DNA from: Deltaproteobacteria bacterium
Lineage (GTDB): Bacteria > Desulfobacterota > Desulfobacteria > Desulfobacterales > ETH-SRB1
Assembly: GCA_030262895.1 (NCBI GenBank)
Contig: JAJSZW010000026.1
Coordinates: 1-36,204 of the forward strand
DNA length: 36,204 nucleotides
Direction of reading: 5' to 3'
The notes below the pieces were generated by a model. That model saw only the letters and a list, made by a program, of their open reading frames with translations, had not been told where the DNA came from and did not search any database. Shown here piece by piece: positions 33,002 through 36,204 of this stretch (positions within the stretch are counted from its first letter, which is position 1; each line of letters opens with the position of its first letter). A program made the position numbers and the translations under genes.

Positions 33002-33148
33002 CTAATGTACGTCCCGCAAGCCCGTCCCTATTTCAAGTAATGACCCCGCTGCCGTAACATGGATGTCTCCGGCAGATTCATAAAAATACCGCATCATTTC
33101 GCGCGTCACTTCCAGCAGAAGGGTTATGCGATCTAAAAGCACGAAGTT
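33002..33148 (-). pseudogene. fragment of an AAA_14/DUF4143-family ATPase
   Basis: The minus-strand frame reads VLLDRITLLLEVTREMMRYF, YESAGDIHVTAAGSLLEIG, then a stop. The segment MMRYFYE...HV(T/I)AAGSLLE is the conserved strand following the Walker B of AAA_14 (DUF4143) ATPases. About 45 residues of a roughly 400-residue protein remain, without a start, Walker A or C-terminal domain. It lies between MITE-like DNA and the VapBC pair. Confidence 0.45.
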
Positions 33149-33214
33149 AAACCTTGACAGTTGGAGGCCGATGTATTACATAAATAAACAAATTCGTAAT
33201 ACCGGAGAATTGAC

Positions 33215-33445
33215 ATGCCTATAGTAACATCGACAATAAAGGGCCAGATTGTTATTCCCGCAGTGATTCGGGCGAGGTTTAAGATCAAGAAAGGCACGCA
33301 AGTCAACGTTTACGACGATGGAAAAAGAATCATCGTGGAGCCCCTTGTAGACGATCCAATCGAAAAGGGACGGGGTATGCTGAAGACAAGAGGAAAAATT
33401 TTGAGAGCCCTTGTAGAAGACAGGAAGAAAGAAGCGAAACTGTGA
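33215..33445 (+). CDS. vapB: AbrB/MazE-type antitoxin (VapB)
   Basis: This 76-residue protein begins MPIVTSTIKGQIVIPAVIRA and KKGTQVNVYDDGKRIIVEPL, the swapped-hairpin AbrB/SpoVT DNA-binding fold. The C-terminal ERGRGMLKTRGK-like segment (here EKGRGMLKTRGKILRALVED) would bind the toxin. A GGAG sits 8 bases before the ATG. Its TGA overlaps the PIN-toxin GTG start (GTGA). It likely represses its own operon. Confidence 0.88.
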   Translation: MPIVTSTIKGQIVIPAVIRARFKIKKGTQVNVYDDGKRIIVEPLVDDPIEKGRGMLKTRGKILRALVEDRKKEAKL

Positions 33446-33855
33446 AGAAATATGTGATGGACAGTTTTGCGATGATCGCCTTTTTCGAAGATGAACCTGG
33501 GGCTGACAAGGTAGCGCTGATTTTGAAGTCACTAATGGATCGGAAGGCTAAGGCATACATGTCAGTGATCAACTGGGGTGAGATTTACTACAATATCTTG
33601 AGAGAGCAAGGAGTGGAAATTGCAGAGAAAGTGATTGGACAACTCAAACAATATCCCATTGAATTAGTAGATGCTGACCAAAAGTTAACTTACGAAGCAG
33701 CCAAATTAAAAGGCAGGTACAAGATAGCCTATGCCGACTGTTTTGCTGCAGCCCTTTCACATAGACTAAATGCAGTCGTAGTTACTGGCGACCCTGAATT
33801 CAAGAAGCTCGGGAACAAATATTCGATTCAATGGCTGAAGACCAAGTCTTCTTAG
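33442..33855 (+). CDS. vapC: PIN-domain toxin VapC
   Basis: This 137-residue PIN RNase has Asp7 in KYVMDSFAMIAFFE, Glu47 in SVINWGEIYYNILR, Asp98 in YKIAYADCFAAALSH and Asp116 in VVVTGDPEFKKL, the four acidic ligands expected. The 4-base overlap with the antitoxin and GTG start imply translational coupling. It appears complete and is unlike the PIN protein at 11395 in sequence. Confidence 0.9.
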   Translation: MKKYVMDSFAMIAFFEDEPGADKVALILKSLMDRKAKAYMSVINWGEIYYNILREQGVEIAEKVIGQLKQYPIELVDADQKLTYEAAKLKGRYKIAYADCFAAALSHRLNAVVVTGDPEFKKLGNKYSIQWLKTKSS

Positions 33856-34088
33856 AGTTGAGCCTCCCCGTCCCGTAAGCCTTACCCGATGCATCCCCAA
33901 GCGAACACTTTTGAACGTTACCAAAACGCTTGTCACCATATGCATAAAATCTTATATTTATGCATAATTTGAAACCACATTCCAACAACCAATCACAAAT
34001 GCTTTGCACCTGCCATGAGTGGAAAAGGTGTATATTGCGTTGTTGAAAAAAGACTGAAAGATAAAAAGTCCTAACCAGCATGGCAAGG
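33856..34088. other. intergenic stretch with no recognised feature
   Basis: No coding frame or strong hairpin. It starts with CCCGTCCCGTAAGCC close to the vapC stop and is AT-rich toward the BrnA gene. It may hold the 3' end of the antitoxin transcript. Confidence 0.3.
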
Positions 34089-34319
34089 TTATGGTTGATG
34101 AGCTGTATACTCATCCAAGAGCCTTCTGATCATCTTTTGATACTGGGTATTATGCTTTTTTGCTTCTTTTTTGAAAAAATCAATACTGATTTTACTGAGT
34201 GAAATGGTGACCTTAACTGTTTCATCTTTTAGAACAAGTTCTTCCGGTGAAGGCAAGAAGTCTTTTAAAACTCTCACTTTCCCAATAGGCTCATTGGTGT
34301 ATTTTATTTTCTTTTTCAT
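34089..34319 (-). CDS. BrnA-like (CopG-type) antitoxin, orphan
   Basis: This 76-residue protein reads MKKKIKYTNEPIGKVRVLKD, FLPSPEELVLKDETVKVTIS, LSKISIDFFKKEAKKHNTQY and ends QKMIRRLLDEYTAHQP. It has the ribbon-helix-helix core TVKVTISLS...FFKKEAKK of the BrnA/CopG antitoxins that pair with BrnT. The ATG at 34319 follows GGAAAGAAAATAT. The frame is open upstream into a truncated BrnT (34463), so a fused 124-residue product is also possible. No functional BrnT remains, so the antitoxin is an orphan. Confidence 0.8.
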   Translation of the reverse strand: MKKKIKYTNEPIGKVRVLKDFLPSPEELVLKDETVKVTISLSKISIDFFKKEAKKHNTQYQKMIRRLLDEYTAHQP

Positions 34320-34463
34320 ATATTTTCTTTCCTTTTCGCCAATATCCAGCTCCAATGATTCTGATAAGAAAGCAAGCTGAGATAGCGCAAATGAGACACT
34401 ATGCTTATTTTGATTCAGTTTGTCCTTGGTATCATCCCACACAAAATCAGATCGTTTTTTCAT
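34320..34463 (-). pseudogene. truncated BrnT toxin fused in frame to the antitoxin
   Basis: The 48 codons read MKKRSDFVWDDTKDKLNQNK, HSVSFALSQLAFLSES and then a short linker LELDIGEKERKY. DFVWDDTKDKLNQNKHSVSF matches the BrnT N-terminus (F.WD..K...N..KH.VSF). The central and C-terminal parts of the about 90-residue RNase, including its catalytic Arg and Tyr positions, are gone by an in-frame internal deletion. The frame continues through the antitoxin start. Confidence 0.75.
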
Positions 34464-34546
34464 ACAATTGAAATATAGGGACTAAAGATAAAAGTCAATA
34501 TTTTATATGGCTATTTATATGGCATTATAGTCCATCGTATAAGAGA

Positions 34547-34792
34547 TCAGTTGAATTTACTTCTTCTCATGAGAGTTGATATTTCTCCACTACTTCGGAA
34601 TAAAAAATGTGCGTGGTTTGGGATAAATGTCCAAGCATAACAGGCGGTTTGTGTTGCAGGCAAAAGATCTGATAAACGATCAATAAAATTATCTCTGTCT
34701 TTATTGTCTCTGAATATGTTGCGACGCTCAATTCCCCGGATGATGATGTGATGTAAAACACCCGGTACGTCCAGGCGGGCTAATCTAGGCAT
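34547..34792 (-). pseudogene. N-terminal fragment of a REP-associated tyrosine transposase (RAYT, Y1_Tnp)
   Basis: 81 residues: MPRLARLDVPGVLHHIIIRG, IERRNIFRDNKDRDNFIDRL, then ACYAWTFIPNHAHFLFRS with the HUH pair (His-Ala-His), ending STLMRRSKFN. RAYTs are about 200-300 residues and carry the catalytic Tyr after this point, so the enzyme is truncated. The family mobilises or maintains REP palindromes, relevant for the many hairpins here. An upstream G/C motif (GGACGTCCC, 35067) is about 270 bases away on the 5' side. Confidence 0.8.
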
Positions 34793-34813
34793 GCAAGTTT
34801 ACTATCAATAATA

Positions 34814-35041
34814 TAATTAGCGCCTGTCCGAAAAGTATTTTTTTTAATGCTGGCAATAGTTTCAGCTTATTTACCGATGTGAAGATTTGTGAAAAAGCCA
34901 TTAGCTGTTAGCTCTTAGCTGAATGAGTTATCTGTTTGACTTTTTAAGCTAAAAGCTAACTGCTAAAAATCTTCGATTTGAGAATAGCATATAACTGACT
35001 ATAATTTCAGGTATTTTGAGTTTTCGTTCAAGTACTAATTA
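34814..35041. mobile_element. MITE-like element with diverged GTGCCTGAACGAAAA ends
   Basis: The left end AATTAGCGCCTGTCCGAAAA (about 34815-34834) and the inverse of the right end TTTTCGTTCAAGTACTAATT (about 35021-35040) agree at 15 of 20 positions. They are related to the ends at 32478 and the 7759 hairpin. A heptad array lies nested at 34901-34977. No coding capacity was seen. Confidence 0.55.
34901..34977. repeat. heptad-unit inverted repeat (TTAGCTG family)
   Basis: The left arm has TTAGCTG, TTAGCTC, TTAGCTG. The reverse complement of the right arm has TTAGCAG, TTAGCTT, TTAGCTT. The loop is AT-rich. It sits inside the larger inverted-repeat element. Confidence 0.85.
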
Positions 35042-35184
35042 AATGTCAAGTTATTTACTTATTTATGGACGTCCCTAATTTCGTCCCCCTTTGGTCCCTA
35101 ATGTATAAAATTGAATCTGATGTTGCTCAGACAGTGACAAATTATTTTGACAGAATCCTTATGGTTCATGTAAGTTTCGGGGTC
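35042..35184. other. intergenic stretch with REP-like GGACGTCCC motif
   Basis: GGACGTCCCTAATTTCGTCC at 35067 and nearby bases is a partial palindrome of a kind often found beside RAYT genes. No gene or attC-like site was seen downstream of the 139-residue reading frame. Confidence 0.35.
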
Positions 35185-35604
35185 TTATTTCATAGTCACG
35201 ATGTTTAATAAGCGTTTCCACCAAGGTCTTCTTTTGTTAAGTCTGTCTTTTTCAAACTTTAATAAAGGTGGTCTCGTTTCTGGTTTTGAAATACCATTGG
35301 GGTAAAAATATGAATCAATAGTGAAATATTGTCTGTCATCTCCGCCACATACACAAGCATCAATAGTATTCGCAATCTCAAGCATTTTATAGAATGCTAT
35401 TTCATCAGGATCAACACAAAAGATTTTTCCTTTTGCCCAACAAATTGTTTCTCCCAAATAATTTACAGTATTAGGATTATTGGGGACAAGTTCCAATTCA
35501 GGATCATTTTTTACATAGTTCTGCCATTCATATTCATATATTTGTATACTATCATGTCGGTCAATCCAGTTTGCAGCACGAGATACATATAAATAGTTAT
35601 CCAT
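35185..35604 (-). CDS. unrecognised 139-residue protein, possible cassette gene
   Basis: The protein begins MDNYLYVSRAANWIDRHDSI, contains EYEWQNYVKNDPELELVPNN, YLGETICWAKGKIFCVDPDE, a short NTIDACVCGGDDRQYFTID and ends with a basic RLNKRRPWWKRLLNIV tail. No family is recognised. TTAGGA lies 6 bases before the ATG. Composition and size resemble integron-cassette proteins. An attC-like hairpin lies about 125 bases upstream on the same strand, as expected for the attC of the preceding cassette. No attC follows the gene, so cassette status is uncertain. Confidence 0.55.
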   Translation of the reverse strand: MDNYLYVSRAANWIDRHDSIQIYEYEWQNYVKNDPELELVPNNPNTVNYLGETICWAKGKIFCVDPDEIAFYKMLEIANTIDACVCGGDDRQYFTIDSYFYPNGISKPETRPPLLKFEKDRLNKRRPWWKRLLNIVTMK

Positions 35605-35728
35605 TTTGTTCCTAATTCTAATAAGGGAAATCCAAATTAGGGTGTTTAAAAATCATCAATCTATCATCTATCAAATACCTTTTAAGAATGAGATAATAAC
35701 GCATAACAATACTCTTATGTTTGATACA

Positions 35729-35783
35729 GGTGCTAATGCTAATCAGCCGCGCGGCTTTTTGCGTCGGCTGAATTAGCCTTGTT
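35729..35783 (-). other. attC-like hairpin interrupted by a group II intron
   Basis: On the minus strand AACAAGGCTAATTCAGCCG, then ACGCAAAAAGCCGCGCGG, CTGATTAGC forms a 12-bp stem with one extrahelical A. The L-box pair AGCCGACGC / GCGCGGCT is the same as in well-known attC sites such as aadA. The RYYYAAC box is cut after AAC by the intron. The distal box appears as CATTAGCA instead of GTTRRRY. The plus strand reads TTGTT immediately before the intron, the insertion motif reported for attC-targeting group IIC introns. Confidence 0.6.
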
Positions 35784-36204
35784 GTGTGCCGGACACGGCA
35801 CATGTTCTTAAAAGTGAGTCAAAGTTACCACGTAGTGGTGACTTTGGCAAGTCTTAGACCCAGCCAGATGGAGGCGAAGGGTGTAGCGGTATTACAACGG
35901 GGTATCGGTGACGGTGACTCGGAAGGCAGTAGCTCTGCCGAGGCAGGGTACCGCGAAAGTACGGGGTGACGAACAGAAATCGAGTCAGGCGTGCATGAGT
36001 GGGACGAGCCTGCAACTCAAGGTAAAGTCCTCTATCCATTATAAGCTCTGCCCGTATACTCGGCATCCACGTACTGAAAGACATGTGTTTACCCCGGGAG
36101 GTCTTCCATGTGCCACGGGATGCCGCATGCGGCAGAAAATGGCCTGAGGGCAGGGCAACCTGCTCCGACCGCATGAAAGAAGTCAGCAGAGGGCACGGTA
36201 GCCG
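35784..36204 (+). mobile_element. 5' part of a group II intron (continues beyond window)
   Basis: The stretch begins GTGTGCCGG, matching the 5' GUGYG of group II introns. It is highly structured and GC-richer than its surroundings, with typical domain I elements such as GTCAAAGTTACCACGTAGTG, GGTACCGCGAAAGTACGGGG and a GGGACGAGCC segment. Its placement directly after a hairpin plus TTGTT fits class C (attC-type) introns, though class assignment needs the catalytic domains V/VI, which lie beyond the window. Confidence 0.75.
36173..36204 (+). CDS. possible start of intron-encoded reverse transcriptase/maturase (partial)
   Basis: The ATG at 36173 opens MKEVSRGHGS, continuing past the window end. 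Short basic leaders of this kind precede reverse-transcriptase domains in intron-encoded proteins. Ten residues are too few to confirm, and the gene may start later. Confidence 0.3.
   Translation, partial: MKEVSRGHGS

Noticed and set aside
35618..35803. 61-residue minus-strand frame across the attC-like site
   Set aside because: It runs through the intron boundary and the hairpin stem, so it is a by-product of structured DNA; only its last 28 codons lie outside, too few to support.

Overview
The window looks like a chromosomal piece of a moderately AT-rich, Gram-negative, sulfate-reducer-like bacterium (Desulfobacterota). This is inferred from Kdo/LPS genes (kdsD, waaA), a PxxKW cysteine-rich protein typical of that phylum, a stand-alone GMP synthase ATP-pyrophosphatase subunit, and many intergenic palindromes. 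No rRNA, intact tRNA or CRISPR was seen.

Layout. (1) 1-2.5 kb: end of a restriction-modification locus (BglII/BstYI-like endonuclease, MT-A70 adenine methylase, DpnA-like methylase), then two truncated gene remnants. (2) 2.7-7.5 kb: housekeeping block with truA, a CLC channel/transporter with CBS domains, a PLP aminotransferase, and a PxxKW protein behind a promoter plus attenuator-like hairpin. (3) 7.8-21.2 kb: defence island. It holds a PLD-helicase and an Eco57I-type methylase flanking a toxin-antitoxin pair, a TIR-like gene coupled to a 4-TM protein, two GIY-YIG genes (one frameshifted), an unrecognised soluble plus 4-TM pair, an SMC-like ATPase coupled to a PD-(D/E)XK-like protein, and a TcmP stump. 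(4) 21.4-32.3 kb: core genes kdsD, pfk, waaA, an LpoA-like lipoprotein, carB and guaAb. (5) 32.3-36.2 kb: accessory debris with MITE-like elements, an ATPase remnant, VapBC, an orphan BrnA antitoxin fused in frame to a gutted BrnT, a truncated REP-associated transposase, a possible cassette gene, and a group II intron that starts inside an attC-like hairpin and runs off the window.

Three layers of structure are not explained by the genes. First, nearly every core-gene junction holds an inverted repeat whose arms are tandem 7-nt units; the unit sequence differs from locus to locus but the 7-nt period is constant, and several genes take their stop codon from the edge of such an element. Second, attC-like structures occur around the TIR/4-TM and GIY-YIG genes and at the intron insertion point, suggesting integron-cassette remnants without an integrase in view. 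Third, a perfect 16-bp-arm palindrome lies inside the coding sequence of the 4-TM gene. The strongest candidates for an undescribed defence system are the TIR-like/4-TM pair (15547-16622) and the unrecognised pair (17420-18807), each translationally coupled or overlapping.
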